A stretch of 36,403 bases of DNA from Prochlorococcus sp. AG-459-N19 (lineage in GTDB: Bacteria > Cyanobacteriota > Cyanobacteriia > PCC-6307 > Cyanobiaceae), in contig QCRF01000010.1 in NCBI GenBank assembly GCA_003209375.1, positions 1 to 36,403 of the forward strand. Direction: 5' to 3'. Both the position numbers and the translations under genes were made by a program. This document shows positions 8,047 to 17,659 of the stretch, piece by piece (the first letter of the stretch is position 1; every line of letters starts with the position of its first letter). A model generated the notes under the pieces. That model was given only the letters and a program-made list of their open reading frames with translations. It searched no databases and was not told where the DNA came from.

Positions 8047-9052
8047 AAAAAGAATTCTTTCTGGAGTTCAACCTACTGGTGATCTACATATTGGGAATTG
8101 GCTTGGGGCCATAAATAATTGGGTTACGCTTCAAGAGCAATATGAAACATTTCTATGTGTAGTTGATTTGCACGCAATCACAGCTTCATATAATCCCAAA
8201 GAATTGTCTCAGAACACTATCTCTACTGCTGCTTTGTACGTCGCTTGTGGAATTGATCCCAATATATGCTCAATTTTTGTCCAAAGTCAGATTTCCGCAC
8301 ATTCAGAACTTTGTTGGATATTAAATTGCATGACCCCAATAAATTGGATGGAAAGAATGATTCAATTCAAAGAAAAATCCATACAACAGGGGAATAATGT
8401 ATCCATTGGATTATTTGACTATCCGATCCTAATGGCTGCAGACATTCTTCTATATGACGCTGACTTTGTACCCGTAGGTGAGGATCAAAAACAACATCTT
8501 GAACTTGCCAGAGATATTGCACAACAGAGAATTAATGCCAGATTTAGTAAGGATAAAAATATTTTAAAAATACCTCAACCAATAATCATGAAGAATGGAT
8601 CAAAAATAATGAGTTTAATTGATGGTTCAAAAAAGATGAGCAAAAGTGATCCTAATGAAGGTAGTCGTATTAACTTACTAGATGCTCCTGAAGTAATAAC
8701 GAAAAAAATAAAAAGAGCAAAAAGTGACAGTTCTATTGGAATTGAATTTAACAACCCAGAGAGACCCGAATCTAAAAATCTTTTGATGATTTATTCAATA
8801 TTATCTGGCAAAGAAATTTCTCAATGTGAAAATGATTTCTCAGAGACTGGATGGGGAACATTTAAAAAATTAATTACAGAACAACTTATTGAATCACTAG
8901 AACCTATTCAAAAAAAATATAAATTATTAATTAATGATCCCTATCAATTAAATAAAATCCTTGATGAAGGGAAGGAAAAAGCTGAAATTTTAGCAAATCA
9001 GACTTTAAAAAGAGTTAAATCAAACTTAGGATTCTTTGAAATGGAGAAATAA
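8036..9052 (+). CDS. trpS: Tryptophanyl-tRNA synthetase
   Basis: Class I aminoacyl-tRNA synthetase that charges tRNA-Trp in the cytoplasm. The 338 residues match the usual bacterial size. The ATP-binding HIGH-type motif is HIGN at residues 18-21 within SGVQPTGDLHIGNWLGA, and the second signature KMSKS is at 200-204, followed by DPNEGSRI. FDYPILMAADILLYDADFV (tryptophan pocket region) and VGEDQKQHLELARDIA are also typical. The start ATG lies inside the end of the preceding gene (11-base overlap), with a purine-rich AAGAGG just before it as a likely ribosome-binding site. The thrS gene follows after three bases, so trpS and thrS are probably co-transcribed. Confidence 0.97.
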   Translation: MENKKRILSGVQPTGDLHIGNWLGAINNWVTLQEQYETFLCVVDLHAITASYNPKELSQNTISTAALYVACGIDPNICSIFVQSQISAHSELCWILNCMTPINWMERMIQFKEKSIQQGNNVSIGLFDYPILMAADILLYDADFVPVGEDQKQHLELARDIAQQRINARFSKDKNILKIPQPIIMKNGSKIMSLIDGSKKMSKSDPNEGSRINLLDAPEVITKKIKRAKSDSSIGIEFNNPERPESKNLLMIYSILSGKEISQCENDFSETGWGTFKKLITEQLIESLEPIQKKYKLLINDPYQLNKILDEGKEKAEILANQTLKRVKSNLGFFEMEK

Positions 9053-9055
9053 AAT

Positions 9056-10972
9056 ATGCCAATAATTACTTTACCTGATGGTTCAAAAAAGGTTTTCGAA
9101 AAATCTGTAACTATTCTAGAAATTGCCCAGACTATAGGCTCTGGATTAGCTAAAGCAACAATTGCTGGGAAAGTAAATGATGTTCTCCTTGATGCAACTA
9201 TTCCTATAAGTAGAGATTCCGAAGTTGTAATCATCACATCAAAAGATAAAGAAGGAATTGAAATTATAAGACATTCATTTGCTCATCTTATTGGTCATGC
9301 AGTTAAACAAATTTACTCTGATATTAAGATGGCGATTGGGCCTGTAATTGAAGATGGTTTTTATTATGATATTTTTTCTGAATACAGATTTACTCCTGAA
9401 GATCTAATAAAAATCGAAAACAGAATTAATAAATTAATAAAAACAAACTATGACGTTGAAATTTTACAAGTTTCAAAAGAAGAGGCAATTAAAACTTTTA
9501 AAGAAAGAGATGAGACTTTTAAATTACGAATAATTGAAGAAATTTCTGAAGAAGGGCTCATAAATTTATACAAACACGAAGAATATATCGATATGTGTAG
9601 AGGACCTCACGTCCCTAACACTAGACATTTGAGACACTTTAAATTACTTAAATTATCAGGTTCATACTGGAGAGGTAATAGTGAGAATGAATCATTACAG
9701 AGAATATATGGAACTGCATGGGCAAAAGAAAAGGAACTCAAAGATTATTTAACAAGAATTGAAGAAGCTGAAAAAAGGGATCATAGAAAACTTGGTAAAA
9801 AACATTCACTATTTCATATACAAGAAGAATCTCCAGGAATGATTTTTTGGCATCCAAATGGATGGACAATTTACCAAGTACTGGAAAAGTACATAAGAGA
9901 AATACTCAAAAAAAATGATTATTTAGAAATTAAAACCCCACAAGCTGTTGATAAATCTCTTTGGGAAAAATCCGGTCATTGGGAAAAATTTAGAGACGAT
10001 ATGTTCACTACTGCATCAGAAAATCGAACTTATGCAATTAAACCAATGAATTGTCCATGTCATATACAAGTATTTAATCAAGGTTTAAAAAGTTATAAAG
10101 ATTTACCTATTCGTCTTGCTGAATTTGGTTCTTGTCACAGAAATGAGCCCTCTGGAGCACTGCACGGCTTAATGAGAGTAAGAAACTTTACTCAAGATGA
10201 TGCACACATATTCTGCACAGAAGAGCAAATTCAAGAAGAGGTATCAACTTTTATAGATCTTGTTTTCGAGGTTTATAAAACTTTTGGTTTTGATGAAATC
10301 ATTATCAAATTATCAACCCGTCCTGAAAAAAGGGTAGGTAGTGAAGATATTTGGGATAAATCAGAGGAGGCTCTTACCAAAGCTCTCGATAATAAGAACC
10401 TGAAATGGGAACTCCAACCAGGAGAAGGGGCTTTTTATGGTCCAAAAATAGAATTCTCCTTAAAAGATTGTCTTAATAGAGTCTGGCAATGCGGAACTAT
10501 TCAAGTTGATTTCTCAATGCCTATTAGATTGGATGCAACTTATGTAGATATTGATAATGAGAAAAGAAATCCAGTTATGCTTCACAGAGCAATTTTAGGA
10601 TCCTTTGAAAGATTCATAGGAATCTTAATTGAACAATATGAGGCAAAATTCCCAATTTGGCTTGCACCTTATCAAATAATTTTATTAAGCATCACTGATA
10701 GAAATATTGAAAAGTGTTATAAGTTTAATGAATTAATAAATAATAATGGTTACCGATCAAAAGTTGATGTTAGGAATGAAAAAATAGGATATAAAATCAG
10801 AGAGGCAACTCTCGATAGAGTTCCCTTAATTGCAGTTATTGGTGATAAAGAAGAGGAAATTGATTCAGTCGCTTTAAGAGCTTTAGATGGAACAAATTTA
10901 GGAATTTTCGACTTACCTGATCTATACAAACTAATGGATGAATTAAAAGAAAAAAAAGGGAGAACAGAATAA
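9056..10972 (+). CDS. thrS: Threonyl-tRNA synthetase
   Basis: Class II synthetase that charges tRNA-Thr. The 638 residues have the full bacterial architecture: a TGS domain (about 1-62, starting [15 protein letters not shown]), an editing domain with [12 protein letters not shown] near 72-83 and DMCRGPHVP, then the catalytic domain with [10 protein letters not shown] (zinc cysteine), [20 protein letters not shown], and [17 protein letters not shown] (motif 3), and an anticodon-binding C-terminus with [15 protein letters not shown]. The gene starts three bases after trpS and ends ten bases before glk. Nothing is missing; editing of misacylated Ser-tRNA should be possible because the HxxxH motif is intact. 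Confidence 0.98.
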   Translation: MPIITLPDGSKKVFEKSVTILEIAQTIGSGLAKATIAGKVNDVLLDATIPISRDSEVVIITSKDKEGIEIIRHSFAHLIGHAVKQIYSDIKMAIGPVIEDGFYYDIFSEYRFTPEDLIKIENRINKLIKTNYDVEILQVSKEEAIKTFKERDETFKLRIIEEISEEGLINLYKHEEYIDMCRGPHVPNTRHLRHFKLLKLSGSYWRGNSENESLQRIYGTAWAKEKELKDYLTRIEEAEKRDHRKLGKKHSLFHIQEESPGMIFWHPNGWTIYQVLEKYIREILKKNDYLEIKTPQAVDKSLWEKSGHWEKFRDDMFTTASENRTYAIKPMNCPCHIQVFNQGLKSYKDLPIRLAEFGSCHRNEPSGALHGLMRVRNFTQDDAHIFCTEEQIQEEVSTFIDLVFEVYKTFGFDEIIIKLSTRPEKRVGSEDIWDKSEEALTKALDNKNLKWELQPGEGAFYGPKIEFSLKDCLNRVWQCGTIQVDFSMPIRLDATYVDIDNEKRNPVMLHRAILGSFERFIGILIEQYEAKFPIWLAPYQIILLSITDRNIEKCYKFNELINNNGYRSKVDVRNEKIGYKIREATLDRVPLIAVIGDKEEEIDSVALRALDGTNLGIFDLPDLYKLMDELKEKKGRTE

Positions 10973-10982
10973 TTTCGAATAG

Positions 10983-12017
10983 ATGAATTTTCTTGCTTGT
11001 GATTTAGGAGGTACCAAGGTTCTATTGGGAATATTCGAAAGAGTAATAAATGATGATTCGCCTAGATTGTTATTCAAAAAGAAATATCTATCTTCTGATT
11101 GGAATTCTTTTGAATTAATCCTAGAAGATTTTCTCAAAAAAGAATGCAAGAATATTACCCACCCCTCTACTGCATGTTTCGCAGTAGCTGGTCCTTTATC
11201 TAAAAACAACGCAAAAATCATTAACTTGTCATGGAATATTTCTGGAAATGCTTTACAGAACAAATTTAATTTTAAAAGATGCGAGCTAATAAATGATTTC
11301 GCTGTACAAATTTATGGAATACCTTTTTTAAAAAAAAATCAATACTCTACAATCCAAAATGGATTCAATTCTCTAGGTGCTAATAATGATTTGCATGCCA
11401 TTGTTGGAGCGGGGACTGGCTTGGGGATTGCAAGAGGAATAATATCGGGAAAAAAGGTAAAAGTTTTAGCTAGTGAAGGTGGTCATGTTGAGTACTCCCC
11501 AAAGTCAAAATTAGAATGGGATTTAAAAATTTGGCTTAAGAATTACCTAAAAGTTGAAAGGATATCTTGTGAAAGAATTATTAGCGGCACTGGTTTATCA
11601 AGAATTGCTGAATGGAGACTCAGCAAACCTGATGCCCAAAACCATCCTCTAAAACAGTATTTAAAAAAAATTAACATTTTTGATGCTGCGAGAAAAGAAC
11701 TACCTGAAAAGATTTGTAAACTTTCTAAAGAAGGTGATCAGATAATGATTGAAGTTGAGAGGATTTGGCTAGGCGCATATGCCTCTTTATTGGGAGATAT
11801 TGCTCTTCAAGAATTGTGCTTTGGTGGATTATGGATTTCTGGAGGAACAGCATCAAAACATTTCAAAAACTTTAAATCAGACTTATTTTTAAAACAATTT
11901 TTCGACAAGGGAAGATTAAAAGATATTCTTAAAACAATACCTGTAAGAGTAATTTTAGATGAAGAGTTTGGACTTTTTAGTGCAGCTTGCAGAGCAAAAA
12001 TGCTTTTAAAAACTTAA
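10983..12017 (+). CDS. glk: Glucokinase (Glk family)
   Basis: Phosphorylates glucose with ATP to glucose 6-phosphate in the cytoplasm. The 344 residues match the bacterial Glk family (ROK/hexokinase-actin fold). The phosphate-binding motif DLGGTK is at residues 7-12 and the catalytic base is Asp105 in LINDFAVQI. The second nucleotide motif GAGTGLG is at 142-148, followed by SEGGHVEYSP and RIISGTGLSR. FGGLWISGGTASK near the C-terminus completes the adenosine site. It lies ten bases after thrS and eight bases before the thrB start, within a packed plus-strand run. A role in recovering glucose released from glycogen fits a genome that also carries glgB at 25869, but that link is inference. Confidence 0.92.
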   Translation: MNFLACDLGGTKVLLGIFERVINDDSPRLLFKKKYLSSDWNSFELILEDFLKKECKNITHPSTACFAVAGPLSKNNAKIINLSWNISGNALQNKFNFKRCELINDFAVQIYGIPFLKKNQYSTIQNGFNSLGANNDLHAIVGAGTGLGIARGIISGKKVKVLASEGGHVEYSPKSKLEWDLKIWLKNYLKVERISCERIISGTGLSRIAEWRLSKPDAQNHPLKQYLKKINIFDAARKELPEKICKLSKEGDQIMIEVERIWLGAYASLLGDIALQELCFGGLWISGGTASKHFKNFKSDLFLKQFFDKGRLKDILKTIPVRVILDEEFGLFSAACRAKMLLKT

Positions 12018-12025
12018 AAACAAAA

Positions 12026-12973
12026 ATGTCTATTCCTGAAGTAGGTAAAAAAATAAGGGTAACAGTGCCTTCCACAACTGCAAATTTAGGGCCTGGATTC
12101 GATTGCCTTGGAGCAGCTTTAGATTTGTATAATGAGTTTATTTTTACAAGAATTGAAGGTGGTGGAGATAGATTTGATTTAATAATGGAAAGTACAGATG
12201 GAAATCATTTAAGAGGAGGACCTGAAAACTTAGTTTTTAGAGCAGCTCAGAAAGTATGGGAGAGCGCAAATATGGATCCTTTTGCACTTGAAGCAAGAGT
12301 TAAGCTGGCAGTACCACCTGCACGCGGGCTTGGAAGTAGCGCTACAGCAATAGTTGCTGGATTAATCGGAGCAAATGCAATAATGAACTCTCCATTGCCC
12401 AAAGAAAAACTCCTTGAACTTGCCATTGATATAGAGGGTCATCCTGATAATGTAGTACCCTCCCTTTTGGGTGGGCTTTGCTTGACAGCCAGGTCTTCTT
12501 CTCAAAGATGGAGAATCATTAGATGTGATTGGCACGATTCAATTAAAGCTGTTGTAGCAATACCTGCAATTCGTTTAAGCACAAGTGAAGCGAGAAAGGT
12601 TATGCCCAAGAATGTACCCATATCTGATGCAGTTACAAATATGGGGGCACTTACCTTGTTACTTAACGGCTTAAAAGCAGGTAATGCGGAACTTATAAAA
12701 GAGGGAATGTTTGATAAGTTACATGAACCCTACAGATGGAAACTTATTAAGGGTGGATTAGAAGTTAAAGATGCCGCACTAAATGCAGGTGCTTTTGGAT
12801 GCGCAATCAGTGGAGCTGGGCCAAGTATCTTAGCTTTGTGTAAAAAAGAAAATGGTAAAAACGTCAGTCAAGCCATGGTGAAAGCATGGGAGAAGTCAGG
12901 TGTAGCTAGCAGAGCACCGTTCTTAAACGTTCAAACAACGGGCAGTCAATATAGCACTATCTCTGGTAAGTAG
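12026..12973 (+). CDS. thrB: Homoserine kinase
   Basis: GHMP kinase that phosphorylates homoserine to O-phosphohomoserine, the last step before threonine synthase. From the ATG at 12026 it has 315 residues. STTANLGPGFDCLGA (16-30) is the conserved N-terminal block, PPARGLGSSATA (97-108) is the ATP-binding GHMP motif, and GAFGCAISGAGPSILAL near the C-terminus is the third family motif. The frame stays open back to a TTG at 11987, inside glk. I prefer the ATG because the homoserine-kinase similarity begins right after it and it leaves an eight-base gap to glk. A candidate promoter for ndhD begins just past its stop. Confidence 0.95.
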   Translation: MSIPEVGKKIRVTVPSTTANLGPGFDCLGAALDLYNEFIFTRIEGGGDRFDLIMESTDGNHLRGGPENLVFRAAQKVWESANMDPFALEARVKLAVPPARGLGSSATAIVAGLIGANAIMNSPLPKEKLLELAIDIEGHPDNVVPSLLGGLCLTARSSSQRWRIIRCDWHDSIKAVVAIPAIRLSTSEARKVMPKNVPISDAVTNMGALTLLLNGLKAGNAELIKEGMFDKLHEPYRWKLIKGGLEVKDAALNAGAFGCAISGAGPSILALCKKENGKNVSQAMVKAWEKSGVASRAPFLNVQTTGSQYSTISGK

Positions 12974-12974
12974 T

Positions 12975-13002
12975 TTTACTTAGGCATTTTTAATGTTATA
13001 GT
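12975..13002 (+). promoter_or_regulatory. Candidate sigma-70 promoter for ndhD
   Basis: TTTACT (12975-12980) and TATAGT (12997-13002) are separated by 16 bases, and the -10 box is preceded by TG plus one base (TGTTATAGT), an extended -10 form. A start site near 13009 would give a leader of about 44 bases to the ndhD ATG. The match is by eye in AT-rich DNA, so it is a moderate candidate only. Confidence 0.4.
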
Positions 13003-13052
13003 CTCAAGCTAGTACAACTTCAACTAGAATAAAAAAATTATTCATTACATAA

Positions 13053-14594
13053 ATGAATTTAGAATCTTTTCCTTGGCTATCATCTATTGTTTTACTGCCT
13101 TTAATTGGGGCATTAATAATGCCTTTCTTGAATACAAAAGAAGGAGAAGATAATTCACTCCCCAGAAATATCTCATTAAGTTTTTTATTTATAGATTTTT
13201 TATTAATAATAGGCGTCCTTTTTCAAAAATTCAATACTTCAGATAGCTCATTACAACTAGTAGAAAGAGCTTCCTGGTTACCATCAATAGGCTTAGAGTG
13301 GTCTCTTGGCGTAGATGGGTTATCTGCTCCCTTAATAGCCTTAAGTGGGTTAATTACATTTTTATCAGCTGCAGCTAGTTGGAAAATTAAGAAAAAATCT
13401 AATCTATATTTTGCTCTTTTATTAGTGCAAGCCTCAGCACAGGCATTAGTTTTCCTTTCTCAAGATTTCCTATTATTTTTCTTGGCCTGGGAACTTGAAT
13501 TAGTTCCGGTATATCTTCTGATTGCCATTTGGGGAGGGAAAAAGAAATTATATGCGGCCACTAAATTCATTCTTTATACAGCTTTAGCTTCTTTATTAAT
13601 ACTCATAAGTGGTTTAGCACTTGCCTTAAGTGGTGATACCTTTACTTTAAATATTACAGATTTAACCAATAAACATGTATCGGGCAGCCTAGCTTTATTA
13701 TCTTATTTAGGATTTTTAATTGGTTTTGGAGTAAAACTTCCTATCTTTCCATTACATACATGGTTACCTGATGCACATGGGGAGGCTAATGCTCCAGTCT
13801 CAATGCTACTAGCTGGAATACTATTAAAAATGGGAGGTTATGCTCTCTTAAGATTCAATGTTCAAATACTTCCTGAAGTACATCTTCAAATTGCACCTGC
13901 GTTAATTATTCTTGGAATCATCAATATAATTTATGGAGCTCTTAATGCATTTGCTCAAGACAATGTCAAAAGAAGAATTGCATGTAGCTCTGTGAGTCAT
14001 ATGGGTTTTGTTCTATTAGGGATTGGAGCAGTAGATGCTTTAGGTATAAGCGGAGCAATGCTTCAAATGATAAGTCACGGACTTATAGCCGCAGCTATGT
14101 TTTTTGTTACGGGCTCATTCTATGAAAGAACAAATACTCTTTCAATACCAAATATGGGCGGTTTGGCAAAGGTCTTGCCAATAACCTTTGCTTTTTTCTT
14201 GGCGAGTTCTTTGGCCTCTCTAGCCCTACCTGGGATGAGCGGATTTATAAGTGAAATAACTGTATTTTTAGGAATCACTAGTCAAGAGGGGTTCAGCTCT
14301 ATATTCAGATCGATCACTATTCTTGTTGCAGCTATAGGTTTAGTTCTAACGCCAATATATTTACTATCAATGTGTAGAAGAGTATTCTTTGGCCCTAGAA
14401 TTCCTGCACTAGCAACAGTTAAAGAGATGAATGGTCGAGAATTGACTATTGGGTTCAGCTTGTTGTTGCCTACTTTGGTGATAGGTTTTTGGCCAAAAAT
14501 CGCAATAAATTTATATGAATCTTCAACGAATGCTCTCAGTCAGCAGCTGACTTTAGCTAAATTGGTTGGGTTAATACCAACTTTAGTTAATTAG
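13053..14594 (+). CDS. ndhD: NAD(P)H-quinone oxidoreductase subunit 4 (NdhD)
   Basis: Proton-pumping antiporter-like subunit of the cyanobacterial NDH-1 complex in the thylakoid membrane, used in respiration and cyclic electron flow. The 513 residues contain about 13-14 hydrophobic segments. Pumping residues are visible: Glu147 in [14 protein letters not shown] (matching NuoM Glu144) and Lys228 in [39 protein letters not shown] is also typical. High overall similarity to NdhD1-type subunits of respiratory NDH-1 is my judgement; distinction from CO2-uptake NdhD3/D4 would need a tree. The gene has its own candidate promoter upstream and is followed 13 bases later by the M3 peptidase gene. Confidence 0.95.
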   Translation: MNLESFPWLSSIVLLPLIGALIMPFLNTKEGEDNSLPRNISLSFLFIDFLLIIGVLFQKFNTSDSSLQLVERASWLPSIGLEWSLGVDGLSAPLIALSGLITFLSAAASWKIKKKSNLYFALLLVQASAQALVFLSQDFLLFFLAWELELVPVYLLIAIWGGKKKLYAATKFILYTALASLLILISGLALALSGDTFTLNITDLTNKHVSGSLALLSYLGFLIGFGVKLPIFPLHTWLPDAHGEANAPVSMLLAGILLKMGGYALLRFNVQILPEVHLQIAPALIILGIINIIYGALNAFAQDNVKRRIACSSVSHMGFVLLGIGAVDALGISGAMLQMISHGLIAAAMFFVTGSFYERTNTLSIPNMGGLAKVLPITFAFFLASSLASLALPGMSGFISEITVFLGITSQEGFSSIFRSITILVAAIGLVLTPIYLLSMCRRVFFGPRIPALATVKEMNGRELTIGFSLLLPTLVIGFWPKIAINLYESSTNALSQQLTLAKLVGLIPTLVN

Positions 14595-14607
14595 ATTATT
14601 TTAATAA

Positions 14608-16695
14608 ATGGATACTTCAATTTTTAAATATGGAGAGTTACCTCAATTTGAAAAATTTACTCCCGAAAACATAAGTAAACAATTCCCATTAGTATTAGAA
14701 AAGATAGCTGAAGATTTTAAAAATATAGAGAAGAATTTATCTAACTATTTGATTCAAAATGATTTAAATTGGGATAATTTAATAAATCCTTTAAACGATG
14801 TCAATGAAATTCTTAGATGGAGTTGGGGAGTAATAAGTCACCTTAATGCTGTAAATAATTCAGAAAGTTTAAGAGATATTTATTCAAAATTTCTTCCAGA
14901 GATTATAAGCTTGAGTAACAAATTCGGGCAAAGCAAAATAATTTATAATTCATTAGTCAAGCTTAAAGAAACAAATAACTTTGATCAAATTAAAAACAGA
15001 ATTTTAGATAAAGAAATTCTTGAGATGCAACATAGAGGAATTTCACTACAAAAAAATGATCAAGCAGAATTTAACAAAATTTCAGAAAAACTTGGAAAGC
15101 TTTCAACCGAATTCAGTAACAATGTTCTTGATGCCACGAACGAATGGTTTTTAATATTAAATGAAAAATCTGAAGTCGGTGGTCTTCCTGAACGAGTACT
15201 TGAACTGATGGCAATTTCTGCACACAATTACCTAAAAAAAGATGAAGAAGTTGATATTAAAAATGGTCCTTGGAAATTAAGTCTAGATATTCCAACTTAT
15301 ACTTCGTTCATGACATATGCCACCAACCGTAACCTTAGAGAAAAACTATATAAGGCATTCGTTAGTAGGGCTTCTCGAGGAGAAAAAAATAATTCTCAAA
15401 TCATAGAAGATATATTATCTCTTAGAACTAAACAAGCTAATCTTCTGGGATACAAAAGTTGGGCAGAACTAAGTTTGTCAACGAAAATGGCGAAAGAAAT
15501 TAAAAATGTTGAAAATCTTTTAGAAGAATTGAGAGAACCAGCATTCAAAACCGCAAAAATTGAATTAGAAACCCTCGATAAGTTTTCTAAAGCAAATGGG
15601 TTTCCAAAATCGCAGAATATTGAGCCATGGGATATTAGTTATTGGTCTGAACTTCTTAGGAAGGAAAAGCTCAATTTAGATCAAGAATCTTTGAGACCTT
15701 GGTTCCCACTAAATGATGTTTTGAAAGGTCTATTTAAATTAAGTGAGAAGCTTTTTGAAATTAAGGTTGTTGAGGCAACTGATGAGGCTCCTTTATGGAA
15801 TAACGACGTCTTATTTTTTAATATCCTCAATAAAGAAGATAAGAAAATAGCATCTTTTTACCTGGATCCATATTCAAGGCCTGAATCGAAGAGAGGAGGG
15901 GCTTGGATGGATGAATGTTTGAATAAAAATAATGTTGGCAAAAAAACCCTCCCAGTAGCGTATCTCGTTTGTAATCAGACTCCACCATCAAAAGATAAAC
16001 CTAGTTTGATGAGTTTTGAAGAAGTTCAGACACTTTTTCATGAATTTGGTCATGGTCTTCAACATATGCTTACTACTGTAAATCTTCCTCAAGCAGCTGG
16101 CATCAACAACGTTGAGTGGGATGCAGTCGAACTTCCAAGTCAATTTATGGAAAACTGGTGTTTTCATAAAAATACTCTTATGAATATTGCAAAGCACTAC
16201 AAAACAGGAGAAAAATTATCCGATGAGAATTTTGAGAAGCTCCTAAAGAATAGAACTTTTAATTGTGGTATGGCTACTCTTAGACAACTACATTTTGCAA
16301 TTACAGACCTCAGATTGCACAGTAGTATTGATAAAAACAAAGGTAAAACAGCAGATGAAATAAGAAGAGAAATTGCAAAACAAACTACTGTTATTGAACC
16401 CATTCAAGAAGATCACTTTCTTTGTTGTTTTAGTCATATATTTGCAGGCGGATATTCTGCAGGATATTACTCATATAAATGGGCTGAAGTTTTAAGTGCT
16501 GATGCATTTTCAATGTTTGAAGAAGCTGATCTAGAAAACTCTGAAGATTTAAAGTTAATAGGAAAAAAATTCAAAGATACAATACTTAGCTTGGGTGGGA
16601 GCTTACCTCCCTTAGACATATTCAAATTATTCAGGGGAAGAGAGCCACAAACAGATTCCTTAATAAGACACCTAGGTTTATCTGCAGCTACATAA
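14608..16695 (+). CDS. prlC: M3 family metallopeptidase, oligopeptidase A-like
   Basis: Zinc oligopeptidase (695 residues) that degrades short peptides in the cytoplasm, including probably cleaved signal peptides. The zinc motif HEFGH is at residues 478-482, and the third ligand is probably Glu508 in VELPSQFMENW, 30 residues after the first His; in thimet oligopeptidase this spacing is 29. SFYLDPYSRPESKRGGAWMD and FCHIFAGG-like CCFSHIFAGGYSAGYYSYKW are family hallmarks around substrate-binding tyrosines. The length fits the M3A subfamily. It follows ndhD at 13 bases. Its 3' end overlaps the convergent hydrolase gene by eight bases. The symbol is by family; OpdA is the same enzyme in other naming. 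Confidence 0.93.
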   Translation: MDTSIFKYGELPQFEKFTPENISKQFPLVLEKIAEDFKNIEKNLSNYLIQNDLNWDNLINPLNDVNEILRWSWGVISHLNAVNNSESLRDIYSKFLPEIISLSNKFGQSKIIYNSLVKLKETNNFDQIKNRILDKEILEMQHRGISLQKNDQAEFNKISEKLGKLSTEFSNNVLDATNEWFLILNEKSEVGGLPERVLELMAISAHNYLKKDEEVDIKNGPWKLSLDIPTYTSFMTYATNRNLREKLYKAFVSRASRGEKNNSQIIEDILSLRTKQANLLGYKSWAELSLSTKMAKEIKNVENLLEELREPAFKTAKIELETLDKFSKANGFPKSQNIEPWDISYWSELLRKEKLNLDQESLRPWFPLNDVLKGLFKLSEKLFEIKVVEATDEAPLWNNDVLFFNILNKEDKKIASFYLDPYSRPESKRGGAWMDECLNKNNVGKKTLPVAYLVCNQTPPSKDKPSLMSFEEVQTLFHEFGHGLQHMLTTVNLPQAAGINNVEWDAVELPSQFMENWCFHKNTLMNIAKHYKTGEKLSDENFEKLLKNRTFNCGMATLRQLHFAITDLRLHSSIDKNKGKTADEIRREIAKQTTVIEPIQEDHFLCCFSHIFAGGYSAGYYSYKWAEVLSADAFSMFEEADLENSEDLKLIGKKFKDTILSLGGSLPPLDIFKLFRGREPQTDSLIRHLGLSAAT

Positions 16696-17299
16696 TAATT
16701 TCATCAATTATTTTATCAACCACAGATTTATTTCTTACAAGATTTCTATGTTTATATACTTTTACTGATATTTTTTTTCCAAAATTTAAATTTGTCCACC
16801 AGCCAGGGAAAACCATCAAATCCCAATAAGTAAAGAAATTAATACACTCAATATCATCAAGAAAAAAATCATTATTAGCGAGTCCTCTCAAAAACTTACT
16901 ATTTATTTTCATTTCTGATATCCCTTTAAAAGGGTATTTAGGTATTAATTGAGCCATCAAAGTTCCTTTGTGAGGAGATCCTATAGATATTAGTCTTCTT
17001 GTTCTTTTATATCCATTAAATTTTTGAACCCAGTGCCTACCAATTATTCCTCCCATAGAAAATCCCAAAATATCTATTTCTTTTTCTAAACCGTATTTCT
17101 CTAAAATTAATTCGTTTAATTTATTAGTCAAATCAATAATTGAAGTCATTCCATATGAATGTTCGAGAGTCGGGGCAAAATATTCAATGCCAACATTATC
17201 AAGTTGTGGGGTAATAGAAGAAAAAATACTTGAAGTATTCCAAAGGCCGTGAATCAATATGATAGGATTTCTTCTTTCCAATACTTTAATTATTTTCAA
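16688..17299 (-). CDS. Small alpha/beta hydrolase, lipase-like
   Basis: A 203-residue alpha/beta hydrolase. The oxyanion region is IILIHGLWNTSS (about 13-24) and the nucleophile elbow is GFSMGG with Ser81. Likely partners are Asp160 in TYWDLMVFPG and His184 in VYKHRNLVRN, giving a full catalytic triad. No signal peptide or lid insertion is visible, so it is probably cytosolic, and its substrate (lipid or other ester) is unknown. The start appears to be TTG at 17299: an in-frame stop lies just upstream and the first in-frame ATG would remove the HG motif. It overlaps the end of folB by 14 bases and is the last gene of the proA-folB-hydrolase run. Confidence 0.8.
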   Translation of the reverse strand: MKIIKVLERRNPIILIHGLWNTSSIFSSITPQLDNVGIEYFAPTLEHSYGMTSIIDLTNKLNELILEKYGLEKEIDILGFSMGGIIGRHWVQKFNGYKRTRRLISIGSPHKGTLMAQLIPKYPFKGISEMKINSKFLRGLANNDFFLDDIECINFFTYWDLMVFPGWWTNLNFGKKISVKVYKHRNLVRNKSVVDKIIDEIIM

Positions 17300-17648
17300 G
17301 AATTCTTACTATTGACACCTTTCCATCGAAACCTGTGATTGGAGGATTGCATTTTGTCAAAATAATTTTAATTTTAGAAATTTTAAATTCCTGATCAATG
17401 ATTTCTAAAATTGCGTTGGAATATTTTTCGATTGTATAACAATATATGTTCTTTGATTGATCTTTTAAAATTTGAACTAATTTTGAATAGTCAACTGTTT
17501 TTTTTATATCATCATTTTTTGTACATTTTTCAAAATCAGTCCACAAAATTATATCTAAAATAAATAGTTGTCCTAATTCCCTTTCTTCATCAAGCACGCC
17601 AACCCTAGCCCAAAGATTAATATTCTCAATTTTTAAAAAAGTTTCCAT
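17286..17648 (-). CDS. folB: Dihydroneopterin aldolase
   Basis: Converts 7,8-dihydroneopterin to 6-hydroxymethyl-7,8-dihydropterin and glycolaldehyde in folate synthesis. The 120 residues match the compact FolB family: an N-terminal IENINLWARVGVLDEERELGQ, with the pterin-binding glutamate region, DYSKLVQILKD in the middle and KIILTKCNPPITGFDGKVSI near the end, where Lys in LTKCNPP fits the catalytic lysine. It starts 11 bases after proA and overlaps the hydrolase gene by 14 bases, so translational coupling is likely. A second pterin-family gene (33391-33861) in the same window is not a replacement for it. Confidence 0.92.
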   Translation of the reverse strand: METFLKIENINLWARVGVLDEERELGQLFILDIILWTDFEKCTKNDDIKKTVDYSKLVQILKDQSKNIYCYTIEKYSNAILEIIDQEFKISKIKIILTKCNPPITGFDGKVSIVRILENN

Positions 17649-17659
17649 CTTTAAGAGTT

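Noticed and set aside
11987-12025. TTG-started extension of thrB
   Set aside because: The ATG at 12026 begins right before the conserved homoserine-kinase similarity and leaves a normal gap after glk.
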